Source of the DNA: Liopterus haemorrhoidalis
Lineage: Eukaryota > Arthropoda > Insecta > Coleoptera > Dytiscidae
DNA: 64,000 nucleotides
Assembly (NCBI GenBank): GCA_963971575.1
Contig: OZ020624.1
Coordinates: 15,283,249 to 15,347,248, forward strand
Direction of reading: 5' to 3'
Positions 31,549-43,105 of the stretch are shown here, piece after piece. The notes under the pieces were generated by a model, which saw nothing but the letters and a program-made list of their open reading frames with translations, searched no databases and was not told where the DNA came from. Position numbers and translations under genes: made by a program. Each line of letters starts with the position of its first letter. The stretch's first letter is position 1.

Positions 31549-32287
31549 AAACTATTTTTTGCAAAAAGATAATTTCACTGCAAAATCACAGTGAAGATGT
31601 CAAATGTGTTTTGACACTTACCATCCAGAAAATAAGATATGTATGTCAATTGCGTATGAACACCTACTATCCTGAAAATAAGATAGTAGAGTAAAGCGCG
31701 TAGTACTTGCGCTAGTTACTAGCTCTTTTACTCTACCAATGTAAACCCGGCATAAGGCCGAGCATATGGAGTATGACGTAAAAAAGTGGGGGAACGGCGG
31801 GAAAGAAATGAAAGTTTAAAATTAAATTATAAATAAAATAAAAATAATAGCCTTAGACAAATAACAATATGGCTACAGTGGCTACAGAGTACGGCCATTT
31901 TATGTATTTGTGACGTTCTGCAAACAGCAAAAAAAAAATTTTAAATACACCGTTCATAAAATTAAAATGGAAAAAATTCATTAAATCAATTCATTAATTA
32001 TTATCTAATTTAAAATTAATATTATTTCTTCAACATTGAAAAAAAAAAAAAAAAAAAAAAATCAAGGAAAAACCGAGGTACAATATAATTTTGATTCATG
32101 ACTGACGTGAACTAATCTGACAGTAAAAATGCCGCCTAAAATTGTAGGGTTAGATTTTATAAACATTACGTCACAACAACGGTCAATCCGTGTTCGAGTT
32201 GCTGCGCTCCGTTAGTGCTCTATTCATGACGTCACCATCAACTGTTCGCTCAGCGCTCGCTCTACCCTGTACAACTCGAATGCACCC

Positions 32288-34241
32288 TTATATTTCAAAT
32301 ATTTGGAGTTCGCCGGTTTAGCGTTAGGATATTTCCACTGTAAACAATGTATTGTCCACTGCGATTAAAAGTTTTTTCAGCTCTAAATTCGCTTATTTTT
32401 CTCTTCTTTCCACTTATTATGTATATTCTCTTCTTTCTCACCATCTGTCCTATGATTTGCATCAGTTTTTTGTCTTTACAGTCACTTTTGCACACGTATT
32501 CGTCAGTTTTTGGGTACAAAGTATCACTTTTTCATTCTTATTACGCCTTTTATTAATATTTCACGTCTTAAAATATTTTGAACGCGGTAAAACCCTTTTT
32601 TTAGCACATTCAACTTACCTATTTACGTCTTAAAACCGTCATAAGTTGGTTTTTTGCGTCTTTTAGGTTAACTATTTTTGACCTCTTTTTTCTTAACTAA
32701 CCTATTTTTATTTTAAACGTCTTAACTCCACATATATCTTGCGGTTAAGTGAATAATAAGGGAGTTATTTATATTACAAATATTTGAAGTTTTCCCGCCA
32801 TTACTCTACAAATATTACTCGAATCAAAAAAATGTATTTATGTTAAGAATTTGCCTTTTAATTTTAAACAATATTTGTTTTATATATTTTGCTGTTTACT
32901 GAATTATAAGGGAGTTGATTATTTTTCAAATATTTGGAGTTCGCGCGCTTGGCGTTAGGAAATTTCCACTGTAAACAAAGTATTGTCCACAGCGTTTAAA
33001 AGTTTTTTCAGCTTTAAATTCACTTGTTGTTCCCTTATTTCCACTTATTATGTCTATTCTGTTCTTTCTCACCGTCTGTCCTATGATTTGCACAAGTTTC
33101 TTGTCTTTACAGTCACCTTGCGCACTTATAATAACCAATTTCTCTTTATAGCGAACTCCACATATATGTTGTTGTTAAGTGAATAATAAGGGAATTATTT
33201 ATATGACAAATATTTGAAGTTTTCCCGCCATAACTCTACAAATATTTATCGAATAAAAAACATGTATTTATATTAATGATTTGGCTTTTAATTTTAAATA
33301 ATACTGGTTTTACATGTTTTGCTGTTAAGTGAAATATAAGGGAGTTATTTTTATTTAAAATATTTGGAGTTCGCGCGCTTGGCGTTAGGAAATTTCCACT
33401 GTAAACAAAGTATTGTCCACAGCGTTTAAAAGTTTTTTCAGCTTTAAATTCACTTGTTGTTCCCTTATTTCCACTTATTATGTCTATTCTGTTCTTTCTC
33501 ACCGTCTGTCCTATGATTTGCACAAGTTTCTTGTCTTTACAGTCACCTTGCGCACTTATAATAACCAATTTCTCTTTATAGCGAACTCCACATATATGTT
33601 GTTGTTAAGTGAATAATAAGGGAATTATTTATATGACTTATTATGTATATTCTGTTCTTTCTCACCGTCTGTCCTATGATTTGCACAAGTTTTTTGTCTT
33701 TACAGTCACTTCTGCGCACGTATTCGTGAAATTTTGAGCACAAAGTATCAATTTTTGAGCACAAAGTATCACTATTTTATTCTTATTACGTCCTTTTATT
33801 AATATTTCACGTCTTAAATTATGTTGAACGCCGTAAAACACTTTTTTTAGCTCTTTCGTCTTAATTATTTACGTCTTAAAACCGTTATAAATTAGTTTTT
33901 TGCGTCTTTTAGGTTAACTATTTTTGACATCTTTTTTTTAACCCTTTCAACTAACCTATTTATCTTTTAAACTTTATGAATCCACATATGTTATGCTGTT
34001 AAGTGAATAATAAGGGAATTTATTTACATTACAAACATTTGAAGTTTTCCCGCCATAACTCTACAAATATTTATCGAATCAAAAAAATATATTTATGTTA
34101 GGGATTTACCCTTTAATTTTAAACAATATTTATTTTATATATTTTGCTGTTATGTGAATTATAAGGGAGTTATTTATATTTCAAATATTTGGAGTTCGCG
34201 CGCTTGGCGTTAGGAAATTTCCACTGTAAACAATGTATTGT
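32288..34241. repeat. AT-rich satellite (U3, second block) with a local 430-bp duplication
   Basis: Monomer landmarks at 32936 and 33366 are 430 bp apart. Both monomers share a private deletion (TATAGCGAACTCC, where other monomers have TATAGCGTCGTAACTCC), so one was copied from the other within U3. At about 33637 the next monomer is cut (ATATGAC then TTATTATGTATATTCTG), losing its first part. Confidence 0.85.
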
Positions 34242-34559
34242 TAGGGTGACCATCCGTCTCGGTTTTCCGGGATTGTCCCGGTGTCCCGAAAAATGTTCTC
34301 GGGACGCCCGATTGTCCCGGTTTTTGAGGTGAGGACTCTTTTTGCTCTTCACTTTGAATTTGGGGGAGGTGAGGACCTTTTTGTTTTTTTTTGCTCTTTT
34401 TTTTGAATTTGGGAGGTGAAGACCTTTTTTTTGCTCTTCACTTTGAATTTGAGAGGTGAGGACCTTTTTTTTGCTCTTCACTTGGATCTGGGAGGAAACA
34501 AAGACCTTCTTTTTTTTCCCTGTGTCCCGGTTTCCCTTCACTGAAATCTGGTCACCCTA
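34242..34559. mobile_element. hAT-type MITE, copy 3 (318 bp)
   Basis: It is flanked by TGTATTGT on both sides and has four internal repeat units. CCGTCTCGG replaces CCGTCCCGG at the left. Confidence 0.85.
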
Positions 34560-34752
34560 TGTATTGTGTCTACTGCGATTCAAAGTTTTTTCAGCTCTAA
34601 ATTCGCTAATTGTTCACTTATTTCCACTTATTACGTCTATTCTCTTCTTTCTCACCATCTGTCCTATGATTTGTACAAGTTTTTTGTCTTTACAGTCACC
34701 TTCGCACACGTACTCGTCAGTTTTTGAGCACAAAGTATCACTTTTTCATTCT
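34560..34752. repeat. Satellite remainder before Gypsy pol (U3)
   Basis: This is equivalent to 3319-3511 and makes the same junction (CATTCT then CACACAG). Confidence 0.8.
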
Positions 34753-35734
34753 CACACAGGTTAGCTTGGTGGATGCCGCGAAGAGCTACAAGAAGTGGAT
34801 GAGAACCAGCGCCGGCGTGCCGCTGAGAGCCTTCATCGACACGGGTAGTGTCTACGACCTCATCACGGAGGAATGTGCACGGCGTTTGCAGTGTACGCTG
34901 TCTGCAAATGGGCAGCAATTGCATGGATTCGGCGGAGGGACGACTTGGACCTTAGGTAAGGTCGAGCTGTCCGTGATCATTGACGGCGCCGGCGTTAAGA
35001 TGCACCCGTTGGTGGTGACATGTGGTTTGTCGGGAGCCGACATCCTGATAGGGCAGCCAGCGCTCTCGTCAGGCGAGGTGGTCCTGCTCGTGCGGGACGG
35101 CACGGTGAGCCTGTCGCGCGAGGAGAACTTCCTCCAAAAGCTGGCGTTGGAGGATGATGACCTGGACGAGCCATGGCAGCAGAAGTTAGAAGTACGGCTC
35201 GTCGAGGATGCCTGGCTTCTACCCAACGACGACCAGAGCCCAGCAGTCACGGTGGATGGATTGGCTGAAGGTGCGTTCCTGCTAGTTAAGGAACGGACGG
35301 TCCGGCGACACACCTCCGAACTTATCGTAAAGGGAGCACTTTTGGGGCCAGGGCATATGAAGATGAGAATTTGGAATCAGAGTCTCAGGGGCGTTATCTG
35401 GCCCACCAAACACCCGCTGGCGCGCGGCTTTGTTATCTTTCCAGATAAAGACCCGGAACAGGTGAACTCGGTGAGTATCATTAATAACAAATTAAGCTTT
35501 GCAGATGTCAAGGTGGGTGATATCGCTGAAAGTGAAAGGAGTGAATTGGAAGCGCTCTTGTCACGGTTGCAAAATTGCTTCTCGAGTGGGGATGAAGACT
35601 TGGGGCTCACCCACTTGGGGGAAATGAGAATCCAGTTAACCACGCATAGCGCGTACACCGATATACCATCGCCCGTACAGGCCGTCACTCGCAGAGAGGG
35701 AAACGGTGAAACAAAAAGTGCAGATGCTACTTAA
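34753..35734 (+). pseudogene. Gypsy pol, protease segment (copy 2)
   Basis: Its sequence is essentially that of copy 1, with the DTG motif intact, and the frame closes at 35734 before RT. Only scattered silent changes are visible, such as AATAACAAATT for AATAATAAATT. Confidence 0.85.
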
Positions 35735-37307
35735 CAGCAGGGTCATACGAGAGTCTGGATCGGAGTACGCAAGCCCCATCGTACTTGTCCGAAAAGCAAA
35801 CGGCGGACGTCGGATGTGCGTTGACTATCGCGCACTGAATAAGGTAACAGTGAAAGATCGACATCCGATGCCACTGGTGAAGGATGAATTCACCAAGTTA
35901 GCGGGTAAGTGTTATTATAGTACACTTGATTTAGCCCAAGGTTATCACCAAGTCCCTATGCATGTGGACTCTGTACATAAAACTGCATTTATTACTCCGG
36001 ATGGTCACTATGAGTGGTTACGAGTCCCCTTCGGGCTCGCTAATGCTCCAGCTCTCTTCCAGAAGGTAGTACAGCGAATGCTGAAGGGTATTCCCAGTGA
36101 TCAGGTGCTGGCTTACATGGATGACCTGCTGATACCCTCCGAGAGCATAGCTGGCGGGCTCCGTCAGTTGGAGCAGGTGCTACAATCGGTGGCAAGAGCC
36201 GGATTGAAATTAAACTTAGCTAAATGCTCTTTCCTACAAAACAAGGTAACATATCTGGGCCACGACATAAGCGGCGGCGGTATCCGACCTGGAGAGCGCA
36301 AAATCACGGCGGTAAGCGACTTTCCTGTACCCAAAAATGTACATGGCGTAAGACAGTTCTTAGGCTTAACGAGTTATTTCAGGAAATTCATACCGAACTT
36401 TTCTGTTGTAGCTAAACCATTAACTGAACTGACCAAGAAGCAGACTACGTGGCAGTGGGGCGACAGCCAAGCCGAGACGTTCGCAAAGCTGAAGCAGCTG
36501 CTGGTGGAACGACCGGTGTTGGCACTGTACCATAGTCATGCAGAGACGGAGGTACATACAGACGCCTGTCAAAGCGGCTTGGGTGGGATCCTACTGCAGA
36601 AACAAAACGACGGATCCTTGCGGCCGGTGCTCTACTTCAGCAGGGTAACCACACCAGCCGAACAGAAGTACCATAGCTTTGAGCTAGAGACGTTGGCGCT
36701 CGTGGAAACGGTGAAACGTTTCCGAGTATATCTGGTGGGTATACATTTTAAGGCTATCACCGACTGTACTTCTGTGCGAGCTACCATGCTTAAACGAGAC
36801 CTGGTGCCCCGCATCGCTCGCTGGTGGATGACTCTACAAGAGTACGACATGGAAGTAGAGCACAGGCCGGGAGCCAGGATGCAGCATGTTGACGCGCTGA
36901 GCCGTAACCCCGTCTCAGTGTACCTGGTGCAGATCCACGATGATGATTGGTTTCTGACAGTCCAACTGCAGGATGAGAAGGCGCACTCGATTGTAGAGGC
37001 GCTGCAGGCAGGTACTGCTGATAAAGGTATTGTTAACGACTTTAAATTACAGGACGGGCGGTTGTACCGCAAGACGCTGCTGAGTGATCGACTGTATGTC
37101 CCGGCGATGGCAAGATTCAGTCTACTACGAAAACATCATGATGATGTTGGTCACCCCGGCGTTGAAACGTTGCCTAAAATTAATAAAGGAAACTTACAGG
37201 TTTCCCAGAATGGGGCGTCTCACAAAGAAATACGTTCAAGCGTGCATGAACTGCGCGTTCAGCAAAGGGAGTTATGGCAGAGCGGAGGGCCTGCTACAAC
37301 CCATTGA
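35694..37307 (+). pseudogene. Gypsy pol, RT-RNase H (copy 2), frameshifted in integrase linker
   Basis: The codon that is TAG in copy 1 is CAG here, so the RT frame is open through YMDD and RNase H. An extra A (GTTGAAACG versus GTTGAACG, about 37165) shifts the frame. The zinc-binding part of integrase then lies in another frame, and this frame ends at 37307. Confidence 0.88.
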
Positions 37308-37485
37308 GAAGAAGGCAATCCCCTTCGACACGGTGCACGTCGATCATCTGGGACCTTTTGCACGAAGTGTACGCGGGTACTCTTATGTACTCATGGTGGT
37401 AGACGCGTTCACAAAATACACCCTCGCAAGAGCAACGCGTACTCTGAAGTCTACAGAGGCGATTACTATACTTGAGAGATACTAA
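37166..37485 (+). pseudogene. Gypsy integrase N-terminal segment (copy 2, displaced frame)
   Basis: After the one-base insertion, the integrase zinc-binding and first-Asp region (CMNC, VDHLGP, VDAFTK) is open in a different phase and stops in the 35-bp insertion. Confidence 0.85.
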
Positions 37486-37515
37486 GCTCTACTATACTCT
37501 ACTATACTAAGAGAT

Positions 37516-38317
37516 TTTCAGCGAGTTCGGATATCCGAAGCTCGTGATTTCCGACAGAGGGTTGGCGTTTACCAGTAAAGTATTTACTGAGTTCTTAGCC
37601 AAGCACGGCGTGCGGCACGTATGTAATGCCATTGCGACCCCGAGGGCGAACGGACAAGTCGAAAGACAGAACCGTACTATCGTGGAAGCGATATCGATCG
37701 GCGCAATGACTGCTGATGAGTCCCGGTGGGACGAGACACTGCCCGACATTGTTTGGGGTATGAATAACTGTGTAAACAAGAGTACGGGGTACTCGCCTGT
37801 TGAGCTGATGATTACATGTAAGAGTGGTGCCATCGCGGAACTCTCTGACGGTGTCCAGAGCGCAAGTGCCCCGGCGGAGGCTGAGTTCCATGAACCGCGG
37901 CGAAAGGTCACACGGCGTCGCCGGCGAGCGGCCGAGAAGCTGAATAAAGTCAGCGAAACTATGAGAGCTTGTTTTAATAAAAGACGAAAAACGGCGACTT
38001 GCTACAGACCCGGTGACTTGGTCTTGTGGCGTAATGCAAGTACATGCCACGGCGACAAGGGCGTGAACAGGAAACTGTTGAACAAATTCAATGGTCCCTA
38101 TAAAGTAGCGGCGATACTGGGGAACGACCGATACAAAATACCCTCCGTCAAGGGCGTCAGGGGATATAAAAATTTCACCGCGACGGTAGCTGCTGATTCA
38201 CTACGGCGATATCACAGCACCATGGCAGAGCATGAGCTCAGTGCCGACCAGTATGATCAACGCACGGGTATCCAGGAGACTGATCGGCAGGACTTGATCG
38301 ACCTCCTGGAGGGGTAA
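37516..38317 (+). pseudogene. Gypsy integrase C-terminal segment (copy 2)
   Basis: The second Asp and the Glu of the catalytic triad plus the GPY-type C-terminal region are intact from Met 37544 to the stop at 38317, as in copy 1. Confidence 0.88.
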
Positions 38318-38366
38318 GGTTTAGGTAAGAATTAATGGGGCCATTAATTGTTGCAGGACGGCCGAG

Positions 38367-38630
38367 TGTTACGGAGTTTTTCGAAGAGGGCGCGCTGAAC
38401 AATGGCGTGGCGGCAGCACTATACAGGCGGTCGGTATTGTGTCCCGCGCTTGTATCGGCGTGGGAAGAAGAGAGGAGGTCACATGACCGGACCATTCTAT
38501 CTGCGGCGTTGGAACGGAAACTCTCGGCGTGCTCGCTTGTATTTTGGTGTTTTTAGTATTATACATTTTTCATGTTTGATTAAATTAATGATATGTTAGA
38601 TTGAACGTTTGTTATTTTATCGTCCTAACA
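38367..38630 (+). repeat. Gypsy 3' LTR (copy 2)
   Basis: 264 bp, TGTTACGGAG to TCCTAACA, apparently identical to copy 1 by eye. Confidence 0.75.
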
Positions 38631-38751
38631 ATATATTTTGCTGTTAATTGATTAATAAGGGAATTATTTATATTACAAATATTTGAAATTTTCCCGCCAT
38701 AACTCTACAAATATTTATCGAATCAAAAAAATGTATTTATGTTAGGGATTT
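38631..38751. repeat. Satellite fragment (U3)
   Basis: Same linker as 7389-7509. Confidence 0.8.
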
Positions 38752-39286
38752 GGTCAGCTAACCATATGGTTAGGTAACCATATGTTCATCTAACCATATG
38801 ATCAGGTAACATTTTGGTCAGCTAACTATATGGTCGGTTATCTATTTGGTCTGTTAACCACATGGTCAATTAACAATTTGGCCAGCTAAACATACGGTTA
38901 GGTAACCACTTGATCAGCTAACCATATGGTCAGTTAACCATTTCGTCAGCTAACCATATGGTCAGTTAACAATTTGGTCAGCTAACCATATGGTTAGGTA
39001 ACCAATTGATCAGTTAACTATATGATCAGTTAACCATTTCGTCAGCTAACCATATGGTCAGTTAACAATTTTTCCGGCTAACCATATGGTCAGGTAACCA
39101 TTTTGTCAGATGACCATATCAGGTCAATTTTTTAAGGTAATCATGTAAGTCTTGTAACCATTTGGTCAGCATAACCTGTACTTGCTCAGCAAACCATTTG
39201 GTCTGCCAACGACATGGTCAGGTAACCATTTGGTCAGTTAAACATATGGTCAGGTAGCCATTTGGTCAGCTAACCATATGGTTAGG
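38752..39286. repeat. Minisatellite with GGTCAGYTAACCATWTG units (U3)
   Basis: The number and order of units match U1, with rare substitutions (GTCAGCATAACC for GTCAGCTTAACC). Confidence 0.85.
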
Positions 39287-39587
39287 AATTTTTTATCTTC
39301 TCACTTCTTTCTTGTCCTTGGATATCTCGCATTCTATCAGTTATTGCCAGTGTCACATCTTGTCCTTCCGACCTCTTTCTTGCTATTTCCTTAGCTGAGT
39401 AACCATTATGCTCAAATCGTTTTCTTCTTTTTGCTTCCCATTTGGATTGTATCTTTCCATGTATCCCTTTCCTCTCTATTTCTTTCCAGCACTGATAGAG
39501 CAAGTTTTTTTTTGGGTGTTTTATTATCCGCTCTTCGAATTTAATAGCTCTTTTGGTAGCTTCTATTCTAATGTTGTCCAATTTCAA

Positions 39588-40168
39588 TTATTCTAATAAA
39601 ATATATTCTGGTGTGCATTTGTCGAGGCCCAACATCCATTTAATGTATTTATTCTGCACCACCTCTAATTTTTCCTGGTCTTCCCATCCCCATATTTCAG
39701 AGCCATACGTCATTATGCTCTTGACAATGGAGTTGAACATAAGAATCCTTATTTTGATGTCTCCTTTAAATTTTCTCTCACCTATTCCCCACACTTGTGG
39801 CAGGGCTAACATTGCTTTCCTTGAGAGAGTCCGAATATGTTCTTCTGGGCCCCCGCTGCTTTTAAACATGTATCCCAGGTATTTGTATTCTTTCGTTTGT
39901 TCTATCTCTTCGTCTCCCCAATTCCATTTGTTTTGTGTCTGTCTGCCTCCTCCTTTTTTGAACAGCATTATTTTTGACTTATCTGCGTTTAGCTTTAGCT
40001 TTTCCTTTTGTAGGAATTTCTCAAAACATTTAAGCAGTTTCCTCATTTCCTCTTCGGTTTTAGCTACAATAGCAATATCGTCCGCTTAGGACAGAGAGAT
40101 AAATTTTGTGTGTCCTACTACCAGTCCTCCTGTTTGTTCTCTTTGTAACGCTTCTAAATCTGACATGT
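39588..40168 (-). pseudogene. LINE RT motif C and connection, stop in the catalytic motif (copy 3)
   Basis: The reverse-strand reading through the expected YADD gives a stop codon followed by Ala-Asp-Asp (40077-40088): TAA stands where the aromatic residue should be. Downstream, LNADKSKIML, YKYLGYMF and MTYGSEIWGW are intact. The stop is shared with copy 4. Confidence 0.85.
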
Positions 40169-40169
40169 A

Positions 40170-41072
40170 ACGGGTGTTTTTTTTAGAGGTATAGAACTTT
40201 AAGTTGGCATTACTGTTCAAGATGGCGACCGATTTAACAGCTGTCAAGTGATTTATTCTCAGTTTGGTTTGGCAATTCATCATGAATAGACTCACGCCTG
40301 AACAACGCTTGCAAATAGTGCAATTTTATTTCGAAAATAATGGTCTGTGCGGAATACGTATCGCGCACTACGTCCATTTTATCGTCGACAAAATCGTCCA
40401 TCAGAGCAGTTAATTCGATTAACCATGGAACGTTTTCGCACCACGTTTACTCTTATTGATAACTCGCATCCCCAGAGACGCCGTTCGGTGCGTACAGAAG
40501 AAGCTATTGGTACTGTAGAGCGTACTGATGGCCAGAACGTTACAGTCAATGGTGATCGGTACAGAGCCATGATTACTAACTTTTTCATTCCTGAATTGAA
40601 CAGCCATGATGTCCAGGAGCTGTGGTTCCAACAAGACGGCGCAACATGTCACACAGCTCGTGCCACAATCGATTTATTGAAAGACACGTTTGGTGACCGC
40701 CTTATTTCACGTTTTGGACCTGTGAATTGGCCTCCAAGATCTTGTGATTTAACACCGCTGGACTACTTTCTCTGGGGCTATGTAAAGTCATTGGTCTATG
40801 CGGATAAGCCACAAACGCTTGACCATTTGGAAGACAACATTCGCCGTGTTATTGCCGATATACGGCCACAAATGTTGGAAAAAGTCATCGAAAATTGGAC
40901 GTACAGATTGGACTACATCCGAGCCAGCCATGGCGGTCATATGCCAGAAATAATATTTAAAATGTAATGCCACAAGATTATCTTTCGAATAAAAAAAAAT
41001 TCATGTCAATCGAATAATCCATCGTTGTTTTATTGCAATTTAAAGTTCTATACCTCTAAAAAAAACACCCAT
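40170..41072 (+). mobile_element. Tc1/mariner-type element, internally deleted
   Basis: This 903-bp element has inverted ends of about 32 bp (GGGTGTTTTTTTTAGAGG core) with one mismatch at the second base. It is flanked by TA (40168-40169 and 41073-41074). Removing it restores the LINE sequence of the other units (GACATGTATATGG). It occurs only in U3. Full-length relatives are about 1.3 kb, so several hundred bases are missing. Confidence 0.95.
40282..40967 (+). pseudogene. Mariner transposase, frameshifted and internally deleted
   Basis: Met 40282 starts an N-terminal DNA-binding segment (MNRLTPEQRLQIVQFYFENNG). A one-base deletion near 40345 (GGTCTGTGCGG) moves the reading into another frame, open from about 40347 to 40967. 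That frame has the second catalytic Asp (FQQDGATCH) and the third (RSCDLTPLDYF), 36 residues apart by my count. Between EEAI and GTVERTD the central region with the first catalytic Asp has been lost. The stop follows EIIFKM. Confidence 0.9.
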
Positions 41073-42007
41073 TATATGGAGAACAGAGTTGGGCTTAACG
41101 GGCATCCTTGCCTTAAACCTTGTTCGGTCTAAAATTCTTCACTATATATTTCTCCATTTCTTATTTGGTTCCTTGTTTCTTTGTAAATGTCTTGTATCCG
41201 GTTTCTTATTATGACGTTTAGTCCCTTTTTATCTAACGTTTTGTAAAGCTCTTTCCGATCTACTGTGTCAAAGGCTGCTTTTAAATCGGCGAAAAACACA
41301 TATAGTTTGCCTCTTTCCTTTGCCAGCTCTCTACCTACTACATAATTCAGGATATATACATTGTCAATTGTCCCTCTCCCTTTCCTGAACCCTGCTTGAT
41401 TGTCTGTTCTTCTACCTCTTCTTCCAACTTTTGTTCTAAAACCATTGCATATATTTTGTACAAGGTGTTTACTCCATCTATCAGGAAAACTTTCCCCTCT
41501 CCATACCTTATTTATAATTTCTGTTATTTTTTTCTTTACATTTTCCGTACTGTACAGCCATTCTTCGTTTCCTATCCCATCTTCTCCAGCTGCTTTTTTC
41601 TTTTTCAGTTTCTCTATTTGTGCTTGTATTTGCTCTTCCGTTATATCATCTTGCTACCTCCATCATTTTTCGCTACTTCTAGAACTACTTTTTCATTTGT
41701 TCCTCTCAGGAGTTGACAGAAATGTCTTTCCCATTCTTCAATCTTTATATGTTGGGACACATCTACTTTGTTTTTTCTATCTTTATTGATATACTTCCAT
41801 GCCTCCGTCTCTGTCTTGATATCCTGTATTTCTAATTCTTCTTGTCTCTTTTTGTTGTTTTTCTTTATCTTTGTATTCTTTCTTTTCTTTTAGATATTCG
41901 TTTATATAGCTTGTACCTATCTTCCATTGTTTTAATGATGTCTTAACTGATTTTTTTCCCTACATTCTCCGTCCCACCAGTTATTTCGTCTCAGTTTGTT
42001 AGTTCTA

Positions 42008-42148
42008 TTTAAGCGAATAATAAGGGCCTTATTTATATTACAAATATCTGAAGTTTTCCCGCCATAACTCTACAAATATTTATCGAATCAAAAAAATGTA
42101 TTTATGTTAAGGATTTGCCCTTTAATTTCAAACAATATTTGTTTTACA
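42008..42148. repeat. Satellite fragment (U3)
   Basis: Equivalent of 9831-9971. Confidence 0.8.
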
Positions 42149-42165
42149 TGTGCTAGCCTCTAACC

Positions 42166-42464
42166 GAGTGGTTCTCAACCAGGGTGCCGCAAGCACATGA
42201 AAAAGGTGCCGCGAGCTTTTCAAAATAAATTCGCCGCTATTCTCGGAATCGAAGACCCGTGTCTTACAGAAAATACGCGGGAAATGTATTCTCTCTCACT
42301 CGTCATAAAACCCTTGCGAGTTTATTGGACGTCAAATACGCCCGACCTTGAACGGCTCGCTCGCTCGCTCTCTCTCTATTGTGACATATTTAATAGTAGG
42401 GTGCCGCGAAGATCTCACATTTTGCATAGGGGTGCCTTCACCTAAAAAAGGTTGAGAACCACTG
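42166..42464. mobile_element. 299-bp hAT MITE, copy 3
   Basis: CTCTAACC flanks it on both sides (42158-42165, 42465-42472). Confidence 0.9.
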
Positions 42465-42793
42465 CTCTAACCGATAGTTGGAATGCGAGACAGACTAGAA
42501 CGAGTAGTATGAGTAGTATGTTGTTAGACTCCGACGTGAACGCATCGTTTGTAATGTGTGTTAGACAATGCATTTATTTATTTGTACATTAATTCTTAAA
42601 TAAATCAAATTAACTTAATCTCGTGTCTTATTATAACCGCTAGTGACCATCTTAGGCTGACAGATCAGAAGTGGGATCAGGAATGATGTGTAAAAAGTTA
42701 AAATTTGGTAAAATTAATGTGTAAACAATGTTAAAGGTCAGTGAATTCTGTGTAGTGAGTGTAGTGAAAGAAGCGTGCATTCGTGTTAGTGGG

Positions 42794-42926
42794 AACGAGA
42801 TAGGCAACCACGTACTACCGAGTGCGAGAGTGAACGAGATAGGCAATCACGTACTACCGAGTGCGAGTGTTAACGAGGTAGGCAACCACACACTACCGAG
42901 TGCGAGTGTTAACGGGATGGGCAACC
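42794..42926 (+). repeat. 39-bp leader tandem repeat, copy 3
   Basis: Same unit count as U1. The last partial unit carries GGGATGGGC instead of GGGATAGGC. Confidence 0.85.
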
Positions 42927-43105
42927 AGCATATTCATAGCTGGACGTGGAACCACGACGTAGATACAGGACGTAAGGGGACGGTACAGGAATACCAACGA
43001 CATCCAAACGGGATAACGCGCGAGATAACGTACTAAGTAAAGCGCAACGTAGACAGTGGTCTAAAGAACTTAGTTGAACGAAAATAGAAACAAAATAAAA
43101 ACGAA

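Larger units (their letters stand above)
29310..31752 (-). mobile_element. PIF/Harbinger transposon, degenerate, with nested elements
   Basis: Long inverted termini GCCGGGTTTACATTGGTAG and CTACCAATGTAAACCCGGC continue into TAAAAG-type sequence. A HARBI1-like N-terminal coding remnant lies on the reverse strand at 30782-31548. No clean 3-bp target duplication can be read at the edges. It is invaded by a 931-bp hAT and a 306-bp hAT MITE and contains a long hairpin. The DDE nuclease core is absent, so it is not autonomous. Confidence 0.82.
29162..32287. mobile_element. TTA MITE relative hosting a PIF/Harbinger insertion (copy 4)
   Basis: The GGGTGCATTCGA termini and TTA flanks are intact. The interior to the left (GATCGAGCGAGCATTTAGAG) and right of the Harbinger (GAGTATGACGTAAAAAAG) is not present in the 570-bp copies. 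This is therefore a longer sister form, not the short MITE plus a clean insert. Confidence 0.7.
34753..38630 (+). mobile_element. Ty3/Gypsy pol + 3' LTR, copy 2
   Basis: It has the same boundaries as copy 1 and is one base longer because of a single-base insertion near 37166. The 35-bp integrase insertion is at 37481-37515. Confidence 0.92.
39287..42007 (-). mobile_element. LINE, copy 3, interrupted by a mariner
   Basis: It is collinear with copy 1 but keeps the catalytic-motif region. The mariner at 40170-41072 lies between motif C and the upstream RT segment. It shares the deletion of about 70 bp with copies 1 and 2 and lacks GGTGG near 41652 (CATCTTGCTACC). Confidence 0.85.
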
